Assembly (NCBI GenBank): GCA_002021875.1
Contig: CP018627.1
Span: 8,184,001-8,248,000 of the forward strand
DNA length: 64,000 nt
Source: Streptomyces hygroscopicus
GTDB taxonomy: Bacteria; Actinomycetota; Actinomycetes; Streptomycetales; Streptomycetaceae
Reading direction: 5' to 3'
Shown: positions 17,074 through 25,785 of the stretch, piece by piece
Position numbering within the stretch: position 1 is the first letter of the stretch
Layout: each line of letters starts with the position of its first letter
Program-made: the position numbers and the translations under genes
Notes under the pieces: model-generated
Told to the model about the DNA's origin: nothing
Seen by the model: the letters and a program-made list of their open reading frames with translations, nothing else
The model's database searches: none

Positions 17074-18003
17074 CTACGCCAGCAGCCCCGAGCTCTTCCA
17101 CAGCCGGCGGCCCACGCCCCGCATCACCCCGACGTCGTCGAGGAATTCGGTCAGCTTGGCGGCGCCGCTGCGCATCACCTCGCGGCGATGGGCGCTGGCC
17201 TGCACTTGAGCGACGGCCGCGCGCCGGTCGAGCCCTACGTCCGAATAGACCTTGGGGTTGATGAACGCCTGCGAGAAGATCCGGGAGAACTCGCCCGACC
17301 CGATCCGGGTCAGCTCCGCCTCCCAGCGCGGCGCCCGCAGCATCTGGCGGCGCAGCTCCTCGCGCGCGTACCGCACATGGCGCGCCTCCTCGACCACATG
17401 GATCCGGGTCACCCCGCGCACCAGCGGCTGCACGCGCTCGTCGGGGAAGGTCAGCCGCTGCATCCAGTCCAGGATCTCCTCGCCGAGGAGGGTCGCGGTG
17501 AACGAACCGGGCGTGGTGGAGATCGCCTTGAAGATCCGGCCCAGGTTGTGGTGGAGCCGGGTGACCGGATAGGCCGGGGTACCGCTCTTGGTGATCAGCC
17601 GCGCGAACATCTTGGAGTGGCGGCACTCGTCGGCGATCTCGGTGAGCGCGTACCGCACATGGGCGCTGGTCGCGGGCTTGTCGTAGATGTGCCGGGTCAT
17701 CAGCTGGATGAGGATGATCTCGAACCATATGCCCAGGGAGGCGAGCGCCGCCGCCTCGTGCCGGGCGAGCAGTTGCCGCTGCTCCTCGGACATCCGCCGC
17801 CACATGGGCGTGTCGTAGAGCGAGACCAGCTCCGGTGGCCAGAACCACTTGCCGGGCTCGAACGGCGCGTCCCAGTCGAGTTCGGTGTCGGGGTCGAAGG
17901 AGTGCTTGGCGGAGGATTCGAGCAGTCGCTCCGCGACCCGTTCGCGGTCCTTGATCAGCCCGAGCGCGTCCCGGAGCGCGGGGGGTTCGGTCGTGGTGGT
18001 CAT
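17074..18003 (-). CDS. AurF-like diiron N-oxygenase family protein
   Basis: This protein of about 309 residues matches the AurF/p-aminobenzoate N-oxygenase family, soluble non-haem diiron enzymes. Likely metal-binding motifs are in HEAAALASLGIWFE, EIADECRHSKMFARL, LGEEILDWMQR and HVVEEARHVRYAREEL, giving repeated E..H pairs on a four-helix bundle. An in-frame GTG twelve bases upstream is an alternative start; the ATG at 18003 has better spacing from GAGG. It is divergent from a second ferritin-like protein at 18195. Substrate is unknown; several homologues outside antibiotic clusters are uncharacterised. Confidence 0.85.
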   Translation of the reverse strand: MTTTTEPPALRDALGLIKDRERVAERLLESSAKHSFDPDTELDWDAPFEPGKWFWPPELVSLYDTPMWRRMSEEQRQLLARHEAAALASLGIWFEIILIQLMTRHIYDKPATSAHVRYALTEIADECRHSKMFARLITKSGTPAYPVTRLHHNLGRIFKAISTTPGSFTATLLGEEILDWMQRLTFPDERVQPLVRGVTRIHVVEEARHVRYAREELRRQMLRAPRWEAELTRIGSGEFSRIFSQAFINPKVYSDVGLDRRAAVAQVQASAHRREVMRSGAAKLTEFLDDVGVMRGVGRRLWKSSGLLA

Positions 18004-18118
18004 CGCTGAGGGCACCTCACTGGTGGCTCGGACAAACGCCGGTGGGATGGGTTACCGGTGGATATCTCTTATGAGACTCTGTGTCAGCAAGGGCGTCAAT
18101 CCCTTGGGGAGGTCTTAT

Positions 18119-18138
18119 TGACCGGCGAGTAACGGTCA
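18119..18138. promoter_or_regulatory. Candidate operator between divergent diiron genes
   Basis: TGACCG and CGGTCA (6-bp arms, 8-bp spacer) lie in the 191-bp region between the AurF-like and ferritin-like genes, where the nearby TetR regulator could bind. Support is the palindrome and position only. Confidence 0.4.
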
Positions 18139-18194
18139 TGTGAGCCTGCCGAGTACGCATCCGTTCACGGGGGAGCGAGGCGAAGGAGGCGTCG

Positions 18195-19316
18195 GTGTCG
18201 ACGCAAGATCTCTACGCGATGGATCCCGGGGACCCCCTGTGGCAGGTGCCCGCCGGTGGCGCCGCCCGATTCAGCTGGGAGTACGACGACCACCGGGCCC
18301 GGCTGCTCGGCCTCTACCAGAAGGGCAAGGACAAGCAGTGGGACGCGGTCAAGCGGATCGACTGGGGCCTGGAGGTGGATCCGTACGACCCCCTGGGCAC
18401 CCCCGATGAGTCGCTCGCCCTCTACGGCACCCGCCACTGGGACCGGATGACCGAACGGGACAAGGGCGAGCTGCGGCATCACGTCGCCGCCTGGCAGTTC
18501 AGCCAGTTCCTCCACGGCGAACAGGGCGCGATGGTGTGTGCGGCCCGGATCGTCGAGGCCGCGCCCGACCTCGACGCGAAGTTCTACTCCGCGACCCAGA
18601 CCATGGACGAGGCGCGCCACGCCGAGCTCTACAGCCGCTTCCTGCACGACAAGCTCGGCACGTTCTATCCCATCAACACCGACCTGCGGACCCTCCTCGG
18701 CGACACCCTCCGCGACTCCCGCTGGGACATGGCCTATCTGGGCATGCAGGTGCTCATCGAGGGCCTGGCGCTCGCCGCGTTCGGCCTCATCCGCGACACC
18801 ACCGACAAGCCGCTGCCCCAGCAGATCCTCGCCTACGTCATGCAGGACGAGGCCCGCCATGTCGCCTTCGGCCGGATGGCGCTGCGCGACTACTACCGGC
18901 AGCTGAGCGACGCGGAGCTGCGGGAGCGCGAGGAGTTCGTCATCGAGGGCTGCTATCTGATGCGCGACCGGCTGCGCGGGGTGGAGGTCCTGGAGAACTT
19001 CGGCATCCCGAAGGCCGAGGCCGAGGAGTACTGCGAGCAGTCGTCGTTCCTGCATATGTTCCGCAAGCTGCTGTTCAGCCGGATCGTTCCCTGTGTGAAG
19101 GACATCGGGCTGTGGGGCGAGCGGCTCCAGCGGGCGTACGTCGACATGGGCGTGCTGGAGCTGGGCGACAGCAACCTCGACCTGCTGATGAGCCAGGACG
19201 AGGAACTCGCCGAGCGGCTGGACGAACGGCGCTTCGCGGCGGAGGAGGCGGCGCGCACGGGCGAGGTCGAGGAGGCGATCGCCGAGGGCGCGGCCGAGGC
19301 CGAGGCCGAGGCATGA
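18195..19316 (+). CDS. Ferritin-like (ribonucleotide-reductase-like) diiron protein
   Basis: This 373-residue helical protein carries two E-x-x-H motifs (TMDEARHAELY near residues 137-145 and MQDEARHVAFG near 223) plus single glutamates in FLHGEQGAMV and VLIEGLALAAF, the full ligand set for a dinuclear metal centre. The family includes R2-like ligand-binding oxidases and uncharacterised oxygenases. The tail is acidic and low complexity. AAGGAGG precedes the GTG start. Divergence from the AurF-like gene suggests shared control and perhaps one oxidative pathway. Exact reaction unknown. Confidence 0.85.
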   Translation: MSTQDLYAMDPGDPLWQVPAGGAARFSWEYDDHRARLLGLYQKGKDKQWDAVKRIDWGLEVDPYDPLGTPDESLALYGTRHWDRMTERDKGELRHHVAAWQFSQFLHGEQGAMVCAARIVEAAPDLDAKFYSATQTMDEARHAELYSRFLHDKLGTFYPINTDLRTLLGDTLRDSRWDMAYLGMQVLIEGLALAAFGLIRDTTDKPLPQQILAYVMQDEARHVAFGRMALRDYYRQLSDAELREREEFVIEGCYLMRDRLRGVEVLENFGIPKAEAEEYCEQSSFLHMFRKLLFSRIVPCVKDIGLWGERLQRAYVDMGVLELGDSNLDLLMSQDEELAERLDERRFAAEEAARTGEVEEAIAEGAAEAEAEA

Positions 19317-19627
19317 GACCTCGTGGGTGTGTGAGGCGTTGGGCCGGAGTGAGACCTCGTGGGGCCGCGTGAGGCGTGGGGCGTGGGGCCAGGTGGGACC
19401 TCGTGGGGCCGCGTGAGACCTCGTGGCCCCCTCAACCTCCCCTCGAATCACCGTTCTTGGTAGGTTCTTGATCATCGCCAGCGGAGAAGGCCGAGGTCAT
19501 TGGGGTGCTCTCGGTTCGGTGGCGTTCATATGCCTTCATATGAAGGAACGAAGGAACGGCCGAAGGGTGCTCTCCACGGCGGTGGGGGGCACACCTTTGT
19601 TCCGGCGTTCCGGAGGATGATGGTGGG
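19317..19627. repeat. Imperfect GTGAGACCTCGTGG repeats and a small palindrome
   Basis: From 19317 to about 19432 a degenerate unit containing GAGACCTCGTGGG recurs four times between the ferritin-like gene and the GNAT gene. CCTTCATATGAAGG (19533-19546) is a perfect 14-bp palindrome in the GNAT promoter region and a possible operator. No gene is seen. Confidence 0.6.
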
Positions 19628-20140
19628 GTGCGGATTCGAACGAGCACCAGTGAAGAACTCCCCGTCCTCCAGGACATAGAGCGCGCCGCCGGACTCTGCT
19701 TCCGGGACATCGGGATGGACGAAGTCGCCGATGACGAGCCCCTGAGCCTGGAGGAGCTGAGCCGCTACCAGCGGGCCGGACGGGCCTGGGTCGCGGTGGA
19801 CGACGCCGACCGGGCGATGGCGTATCTGATCACCGACCCCGTCGACGGAAACGTCCATATCGAGCAGATCTCGGTCCACCCCGACAGCGCCCGCCGCGGC
19901 GTGGGACGGGCCCTGATCGACCACATCGCGGTGCGGGCCGCCGACGACGGCGTCCCCGCGCTCACCCTGACCACCTTCGTCGACGTGGCCTGGAACGCCC
20001 CGTACTACGCCGCACGCTGCGGCTTCCGGACCCTGGCCGAGGCCGAGCTGACCCCCGGCCTCCGGGAGATCCGGCGCTGCGAGGCGGGCCATGGGCTGGA
20101 CCGCTGGCCACGGGTGTGCATGCGCAGGGACGTGGGGTAG
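19628..20140 (+). CDS. GNAT family N-acetyltransferase
   Basis: This 170-residue protein has the GNAT fold: strand-rich core VHIEQISVHPDSARRGVGRALIDHI with the acetyl-CoA pyrophosphate-binding RRGVGRAL (near residues 86-93), then ALTLTTFVDVAWNAPYYAARCGFR (motif B). It transfers an acetyl group from acetyl-CoA to an unknown amine. The GTG at 19628 follows GGAGG. It is a single gene, convergent with the LysR gene. Confidence 0.9.
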   Translation: MRIRTSTSEELPVLQDIERAAGLCFRDIGMDEVADDEPLSLEELSRYQRAGRAWVAVDDADRAMAYLITDPVDGNVHIEQISVHPDSARRGVGRALIDHIAVRAADDGVPALTLTTFVDVAWNAPYYAARCGFRTLAEAELTPGLREIRRCEAGHGLDRWPRVCMRRDVG

Positions 20141-20291
20141 CGGGGAGGCCGAGGCGGGGTGAGGGAGGGCGTCGGGGGCGAGGCCCGACGCGGCCCGGGG
20201 ACGGCAGGCCACGGTACGCCGCCGGGGGCGAGGCCGCCCAGGTCATGGCACGGCATGGCGCGGCGCGGCGCGGGGATGATGCCAACGCGGC

Positions 20292-21191
20292 TCAGTCCGG
20301 CGCCGAGCACAGCTCCTCCACCGCCCGCCCGAACGCCCGTATCCGCGCCGTCTCGCCCGCCCGCCGCCACACCAGGCCGAGCATCGAGTCCGGCACCCCC
20401 TCGACCGGTACGAAGGTGATGTCCCGGCGGCGGTGATACTCCGCCGTCGGGACGCACAGCAGCATCCCGCCCCGTCCCGCCGCGACCGCCGCCAGCCCCT
20501 CCTGGAGCGTGTGCACCCGCGGCCCGCGCGGGATCGGGCGCCCACCGGGGGTGGCGGCGGGCGCCATCGCATCGTGCCAGTAGCGCGGCGCGGGGGCGGA
20601 CGGGCCGATCAGCGGGCAGTCGGCCAGCGCCTCGGCATCCACGCGGGCGCGGCCCGCGAACGGATGGCGGGCGGAGACCACCACCGTCTGCGGTTGCTTG
20701 GAGAAGACCGGGCCGAGGACCAGATCGGGCTCGGCGACCGGCAGACATACGATCGCGGCGTCCACCTCACCGGCCCGTACCGCGCCGAACGGATCGGCCA
20801 GCGGGACCTCCACGGTCGTCGTCTCACAGCCGGGGTGGCGTTCCCGGAAGGCCGCGATGGCCTCCGTCACCCGTTCATCGGCAGCCCCCTGGAACCCGAT
20901 CCGCAGTACGCCCTCCACCCCGCGCGCCGCACCGCGGGCGCTCTCGACGGCCCCGTACAGCGCCTCGTAGGCGGGCCGGAGATCGGCCAGGAACCGCTCG
21001 CCGAGCGGGGTCAGCCGCGCCCGGCGGCTGGTGCGCTCCAGCAGCCGGGCCCCGATCCGGCGCTCCAGGGACCGCAGTAGCTGACTCACCCTGCTCTGCG
21101 AGATGTACAACCGCTCGGCCGCGCGCCCGAAGTGCAGCTCCTCGCTCAGCGCGAGAAAGCACTCCAGCTCGCGGATCTCCAACCCGGCCAT
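20292..21191 (-). CDS. LysR family transcriptional regulator
   Basis: The protein starts MAGLEIRELECFLALSEELHFGRAAERLYISQSRVSQLLRSLERRIG, a canonical LysR winged helix, followed by the substrate-binding domain (VLRIGFQGAADERVTEAI, LTPLGERFL). It is about 299 residues. The frame stays open upstream to 21353, but that part encodes short tandem repeats, so the true start is ATG 21191 or ATG 21227. The adjacent divergent MFS gene is its probable target, the usual LysR arrangement. Confidence 0.9.
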   Translation of the reverse strand: MAGLEIRELECFLALSEELHFGRAAERLYISQSRVSQLLRSLERRIGARLLERTSRRARLTPLGERFLADLRPAYEALYGAVESARGAARGVEGVLRIGFQGAADERVTEAIAAFRERHPGCETTTVEVPLADPFGAVRAGEVDAAIVCLPVAEPDLVLGPVFSKQPQTVVVSARHPFAGRARVDAEALADCPLIGPSAPAPRYWHDAMAPAATPGGRPIPRGPRVHTLQEGLAAVAAGRGGMLLCVPTAEYHRRRDITFVPVEGVPDSMLGLVWRRAGETARIRAFGRAVEELCSAPD

Positions 21192-21229
21192 GGCCTCCCC
21201 ATGGGTCGCGCTCGCGCTGACGCGCATCG

Positions 21230-21300
21230 CCTCGCCTGGACTCGTCTTGCCTCGCCTGGACTCGCATCGACTCGCATCGACGTGCATCGACTCGCATTGA
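21230..21300. repeat. Short tandem repeats between lysR and MFS genes
   Basis: CCTCGCCTGGACTCG occurs twice at a 20-bp period (21230 and 21250), followed by four 10-bp units related to ACTCGCATCG up to 21300. They occupy the divergent promoter region. Confidence 0.85.
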
Positions 21301-21370
21301 TGAGCCTCGCTCATAGAAGTCTGAGAACTTCGGCGTTGTTCCCGCAGGGGCACAGTTGTTCGCTAAGGAC

Positions 21371-22657
21371 ATGTCCAATAGCACGGAACTCACCGCTCCG
21401 GCAGGCACATCCGGGTCACCTCCGGTGGTGCGCTCGCCACTCAGGGCCTGGCTCGCCGTCGTCGCCGTCGCGGTCGGCACCTTCTCGGTGGTCACCACCG
21501 AGATGCTGCCGGTCGGCCTGCTGACGTCGATCGGCTCCGCGCTCGGCGTCTCGGACGGTACGGCGGGTCTGGCCATGACCGTGCCCGGTCTGGTCGCCGC
21601 GTTCGCCGCCCCGCTGCTCACCGTCACCGTCGGCCGCTTCGACCGGCGGCTGGTGCTGTGCGGTCTGATGGGGCTGCTGGCCGTCGCCAATCTGCTGTCC
21701 GCGCTCGCGCCCGGCTTCGCCGTCCTGCTGTTCGCCCGGGTGCTGGTCGGGGTGAGCATCGGCGGGGTGTGGTCGATCGCCGGCGGGCTCGGGGTGCGGC
21801 TGGTGCCCGAGCGGTCCGCGGGCCACGCCACCACGCTGATCTTCAGCGGTATCGCGGTGGCCTCGGTGCTGGGGGTGCCGATCGGGACGCTCCTCGGCGA
21901 TCTGGTCCACTGGCGGGTCGCGTTCGCCGCCATGGCCGCCCTGTCGCTGGCCGTGGCCGCCGCCATGGCCGTCACCCTGCCACCGTTGCCCACGGCCGGG
22001 ACCGTGCGGCTGCGCGAGGTGCCCGGGCTGTTCCGCAACGTCCGGCTGCGGACCGGCCTCATCACCACATTGCTGCTGGTCACCGGCCACTTCTTGGCGT
22101 ACACCTACGTCCGCCCGGTGCTCGAGGACGTCGCCGGGGTCGGAACGGGCCTGATCAGCACCCTGCTGCTGGCGTACGGCGTGGCGGGCATCGCCGGGAA
22201 CTTCCTGGCCGGCACCACCGCCCATCGCTATCCGCGCCGCACCCTCATGGTCATCTTCACCCTGCTCGCGGCGGCCGAGCTGCTGATCCCGGTCGCCGGT
22301 GCCACGACGGCCGGGGCGGCCGTACTGCTGCTGGTGTGGGGCCTGGCGTACGGCGGGGTGTCGGTGACCTGCCAGACCTGGGTGCTGCACGCGGCGCCGG
22401 ACGCGCGGGAGGCGGCGTCGGCGCTGTTCGTCGGGGTCTTCAACGTGGCGATAGCGCTGGGCGCGCTGCTCGGCGGCCGGGCGGCGGACGGGATCGCGGT
22501 CCCCAGCGTGATGTGGTTCGGGGGCGCGCTGGTGGTCCTCGCCCTGGCGAACATGGCGCTCTTCGGCAGCCGGGGAGCCGTCGCGGCTTCCGGCCGGACG
22601 GGGGCCTCGTCGGGCCATGGGGCCACGTCAAGCCAGGTGGACCAGGCGCTCAGGTGA
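21371..22657 (+). CDS. MFS transporter (DHA1 family)
   Basis: This protein of about 428 residues has 12 predicted hydrophobic segments. The first is LAVVAVAVGTFSVVTTEMLPVGLL, which contains the TEMLPVG signature of the AraJ/Cmx-type sugar or drug efflux subgroup; GRFDRRLVLCGLMGLL is the loop 2-3 motif. It probably exports a small molecule or antibiotic by proton antiport. ATG 21371 is chosen; a TTG at 21356 is possible. The divergent LysR gene probably regulates it. Substrate cannot be told from sequence. Confidence 0.9.
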   Translation: MSNSTELTAPAGTSGSPPVVRSPLRAWLAVVAVAVGTFSVVTTEMLPVGLLTSIGSALGVSDGTAGLAMTVPGLVAAFAAPLLTVTVGRFDRRLVLCGLMGLLAVANLLSALAPGFAVLLFARVLVGVSIGGVWSIAGGLGVRLVPERSAGHATTLIFSGIAVASVLGVPIGTLLGDLVHWRVAFAAMAALSLAVAAAMAVTLPPLPTAGTVRLREVPGLFRNVRLRTGLITTLLLVTGHFLAYTYVRPVLEDVAGVGTGLISTLLLAYGVAGIAGNFLAGTTAHRYPRRTLMVIFTLLAAAELLIPVAGATTAGAAVLLLVWGLAYGGVSVTCQTWVLHAAPDAREAASALFVGVFNVAIALGALLGGRAADGIAVPSVMWFGGALVVLALANMALFGSRGAVAASGRTGASSGHGATSSQVDQALR

Positions 22658-22699
22658 GACCCTGAAGCCAGGGGACTCGTCTGCGCGGGAGTGGGTCCG

Positions 22700-22936
22700 A
22701 TGGCAGTGAGCATGCATGTGGTCTGGAGCAAATGCGAGCCGGGGCGCGTCATCTACGAGACGCATGCGATCGAGACGGTCACCGATGGCTCGGGCGTTCA
22801 CGCGACCGTCGACAGCCACACGTATGAGATCTCTGTGCGCAGCCGTGCCCAGGCGGAGTCCATCGCGGACGAGGAGGGCTACGAGCTGTACCGGAAGGGC
22901 GAGGCGTGGGAGAGCCTCCCCGAGGAGGAGGAATGA
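22700..22936 (+). CDS. Small acidic hypothetical protein
   Basis: This 78-residue protein (MAVSMHVVWSKCEPGRVIYETHAIETV...) has an alternating strand pattern and an acidic end, with no membrane segment. The ATG at 22700 has GGGAG eight bases upstream; a GTG at 22691 is also possible. It follows the MFS gene and ends at a strong hairpin terminator. No function is recognised. Confidence 0.65.
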   Translation: MAVSMHVVWSKCEPGRVIYETHAIETVTDGSGVHATVDSHTYEISVRSRAQAESIADEEGYELYRKGEAWESLPEEEE

Positions 22937-22939
22937 ACA

Positions 22940-22965
22940 GGAGCAGCGCCCGGGGGCGCTGCTCC
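22940..22965 (+). terminator. Hairpin terminator
   Basis: Arms 22940-22950 and 22955-22965 (GGAGCAGCGCC) pair perfectly around a 4-nt loop, directly after the small gene at 22700-22936. Confidence 0.85.
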
Positions 22966-23057
22966 TTACCTCTGGTCACCTCTGGTTTTCGCTGACTCAA
23001 CGGGACTGCCGTCGCCTGACGGGCCTGCCCGCGCGTAGAGCCTTCAGCGGCGACGCC

Positions 23058-23197
23058 TGAGCTTGAGACCGACGGGGCCGTCTCCGGCTCGGGGCCGGAG
23101 AGGAGGCCGTCTCAAGCTCCGGGCCGGAGACGGGGCCGCCTCCGGTTCCGGGCCGGAGAGGAGGCCCCGTCTCAAGCTCCGGGCCCGAGACGGGGGC
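23058..23197. repeat. 58-bp period direct/inverted repeats
   Basis: A unit containing GGAGAGGAGGCC and GTCTCAAGCTCCGGGCC occurs at 23091-23136 and again at 23149-23197, preceded by an inverted partial copy. It lies just after the MFS-fusion stop and may fold as a terminator. Confidence 0.75.
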
Positions 23198-23200
23198 GTC

Positions 23201-25657
23201 TCACTCCTCGCCGTGACCCAGCAGGAAGTCCACATCCCGCCGCTCGGTGCCCGCAGCGCCGCCGACCGCGATCTGGCGGGTCGCCGGGGCGTAGCCGCTG
23301 GCCACCACCGTGTAGTGATCGCCGGTGAGGGCCTCGAAGCCGAAGGACCCGTCGTCACCGGTGATCACCTGGCCGACCACGTCACCGGACGCGTCCAGCA
23401 GCGAGACCCGGGTGTCCCCGAGCGGCCGGCCGCCCCGGTCCCGTACGGTGCCCCGGACCCGGGCCGCCGGCGGCAGCTGCGCGTCCACCCGCACCGGCTC
23501 ACCGACGGTGAGCTCCACCTGGGTGGCGTACGGCCGGTGCCCGGCGGCGGCCACGGTCAGCGTGTACGTCCCCGGGGCCAGTTCCGGCAGCGCGAACTCG
23601 CCCTTCTCGTCGGCGGTCGCCGACGCCGCCACCTCGCCCTCGGGGCCGGTGGCAGTGGCGGTCGCACCGGCCAGCGGTTCCCCGCCGACGGCCCGTACGG
23701 ACCCGGTCAGTCCGCCCCCGCCGGACAGCCGCAGATCGCAGACGACGGGCAGATCCGTCACCAGCAGCGTGGCGGCCTGCGGCTGGTACCCGGCGGCCGA
23801 GCCGATGAGGACGACGCTCGCGGTGTCCGGGGCGGGCACGCGGTACCGGCCGTCGCGGCCGGTGACCGTACGGCCGAGCTGACGGCCGCCGGTGTCGATG
23901 AGGGTGATGGCGGCGTCGGCGAGCGGGGTGCCGCCGGGGCCGAGGACGCGGCCGTGGATGACGCTGCCGGTGAGGGCGGGCATGTCCGCCGCCGCGTAGT
24001 CGGCGTAGGCGACATCCCCGACCTCTGTCGCAGCCTCTGTCGCAGGCGAGGCAGCAGAGGCGGCAGAGGCGGCCGAGGTTGCGACGGTGGCCGGGGCGCC
24101 CACGAGAGCGGGGGCGGCCACGGGGGCGGCGTCGGCGACCGGGGCGGAGTCCGCCGCGGTCGCGGGCGCGGTCGCGGGCGCCGAGGTGGCCACGGGAGCC
24201 GAGCCCGCCAGCCCGGCGCGCCGCCGCGCGGGCAGGAACAGGGCGATCAGCAGGCCGCCGACCGCGGCCGCACACGCCACCAGGAACGACGTCTGGAACC
24301 CGTCCTTGCTCGGCAGCGCCACTCCGCCGAAGTCGGTCGTCTGGTGCGCCAGGATCACGCCCACCACCGCGCTGGAGGTGGACATGCCGATGGACCGCAT
24401 GAGGGTGTTGAGCCCGTTCGCCGCCCCCGTCTCGGCGGCCGGAACGGCGCTGACGATCAGCGTGGGCATCGCCGAGTACGCGATGCCGATGCCGATGCCG
24501 AGCGCGGTGGACAGCACCACGATCTGCCAGATGTAGTCCATCATCACCAGGCCCGCGCCGTACGTCGCGCCGATCACGATCAGCCCGAGGACCAGCGAGA
24601 CCTTCGGCCCCTTCGCGGCGTTGATCCGCGCGGACAGCGGCGAGACCAGCATCATCGCGACGCCCATCGGGGCGAAGTAGAGCCCCGCCATGACCATCGA
24701 CTGGCCCAGGCCGTAACCGGTGGCCTTCGGGAGCTGCAGGAGCTGCGGAAGGATCAGCGACATCGCGTAGAAGGAGAAGCCGACCATGATCGAGGTGAGG
24801 TTGGTCAGCAGCACCTGACGCCGCGCCGTGGTCCGCAGATCGACCAGCGGCTCGGCGATGCGCAGCTCGAAGACGCCCCACAGCAGCAGGATCACCACGG
24901 CCGCGCCGAACAGCCCGAGAGTGGTGCCGCTCGTCCAACCCCAGTCACCACCCTTGGTGATGGGCAGCAGCAGGCAGACGAGTCCGGCTGTCAGCCCGAG
25001 CGCGCCGATGACGTCGAAGCGGCTGGGAGTGCGGACGGAGGACTCCGGGATGACGGCGAGCACCAGGGCGATCGATATCACGCCCAGCCCCGCGGCCCCG
25101 TAGAACAGCACATGCCAGCTGGTGTGCTGCGCCACGAACGCGGCGGCGGGCAGCCCCAGCGCGCCGCCGATACCCAGCGACGAGCTCATCAGAGCCATCG
25201 CCGAGCCCAGCTTCTGCGGCGGCAGCTCGTCCCGCATGATGCTGATGCCGAGCGGAATGGCCCCCATGGCCCCGCCCTGGATGGCCCGGCCGACCACCAT
25301 CACCACCAGGTCGGAGGTGACGGCGCAGGTCAGCGAGCCGATGACCATCAGTGCCAACGCGACCATCAGCATCCGGCGCTTGCCGAACATGTCCCCGAGC
25401 CGGCCCATGACCGGGGTGGAGACCGCGCCGGCGAGCAGGGTGGCGGTGACCACCCAGGACGCGTTGGAGCTGGTGGTGTGCAGCAGCTGGGGCAGCTCGG
25501 TGACCAGCGGAACGACCAGCGTCTGCATGACGGACACGGCGATACCGCAGAACGCGAGCACCGCCACGAAGCCACCGCCGACCTCCCGCGGGAGCGGCGT
25601 GCCGGACGGCGCGGCGCTCAGAGGTTCCGCGAGGCGAGGTGGGGCTGACTGGGGCAT
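23201..25657 (-). CDS. DHA2-type MFS transporter fused to carboxypeptidase-regulatory-like repeats
   Basis: This 818-residue protein has two parts. Residues 25-470 are a 14-helix MFS drug transporter with GRLGDMFGKRRMLMVALALM and QGGAMGAIPLGISIMRDELP motifs. An Ala-rich linker (about 480-545) leads to three consecutive beta-sandwich repeats (about 555-815), each built on the pattern V.G.V...GG.PL..A.VTL.D..G......T..DG.Y....L..G.Y, typical of CnaB/carboxypeptidase-regulatory-like domains. Repeats on the end of an efflux pump are unusual and could contact the cell wall or other proteins if they face outside. A MarR gene is divergent, with a 31-bp nested palindrome between. Confidence 0.92.
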   Translation of the reverse strand: MPQSAPPRLAEPLSAAPSGTPLPREVGGGFVAVLAFCGIAVSVMQTLVVPLVTELPQLLHTTSSNASWVVTATLLAGAVSTPVMGRLGDMFGKRRMLMVALALMVIGSLTCAVTSDLVVMVVGRAIQGGAMGAIPLGISIMRDELPPQKLGSAMALMSSSLGIGGALGLPAAAFVAQHTSWHVLFYGAAGLGVISIALVLAVIPESSVRTPSRFDVIGALGLTAGLVCLLLPITKGGDWGWTSGTTLGLFGAAVVILLLWGVFELRIAEPLVDLRTTARRQVLLTNLTSIMVGFSFYAMSLILPQLLQLPKATGYGLGQSMVMAGLYFAPMGVAMMLVSPLSARINAAKGPKVSLVLGLIVIGATYGAGLVMMDYIWQIVVLSTALGIGIGIAYSAMPTLIVSAVPAAETGAANGLNTLMRSIGMSTSSAVVGVILAHQTTDFGGVALPSKDGFQTSFLVACAAAVGGLLIALFLPARRRAGLAGSAPVATSAPATAPATAADSAPVADAAPVAAPALVGAPATVATSAASAASAASPATEAATEVGDVAYADYAAADMPALTGSVIHGRVLGPGGTPLADAAITLIDTGGRQLGRTVTGRDGRYRVPAPDTASVVLIGSAAGYQPQAATLLVTDLPVVCDLRLSGGGGLTGSVRAVGGEPLAGATATATGPEGEVAASATADEKGEFALPELAPGTYTLTVAAAGHRPYATQVELTVGEPVRVDAQLPPAARVRGTVRDRGGRPLGDTRVSLLDASGDVVGQVITGDDGSFGFEALTGDHYTVVASGYAPATRQIAVGGAAGTERRDVDFLLGHGEE

Positions 25658-25716
25658 GCGAATGCCGCCTCCAAAGAGATTTCGAGAGATGTGCGATAAG
25701 TGGAACGATGAGAGAT

Positions 25717-25747
25717 GTGCATCCTACACATGACGTGTATCGTGCAC
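25717..25747. promoter_or_regulatory. Nested palindromic operator in MFS/MarR divergent promoter
   Basis: Outer arms GTGCA (25717-25721) and TGCAC (25743-25747) and inner arms TACAC (25725-25729) and GTGTA (25735-25739) share one centre, with equal 3-bp spacers. It sits 39 bp before the MarR start and 60 bp before the transporter start. It is likely bound by the MarR protein. Confidence 0.75.
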
Positions 25748-25785
25748 ACTTCGATTGAGGGGCGCGGGGGAGGCGAGGAGGAATC

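Noticed and set aside
23063..25648. Open frame of 861 residues opposite the MFS fusion gene
   Set aside because: It is rich in His/Gln/Arg low complexity with no recognisable fold; shadow of the real gene.
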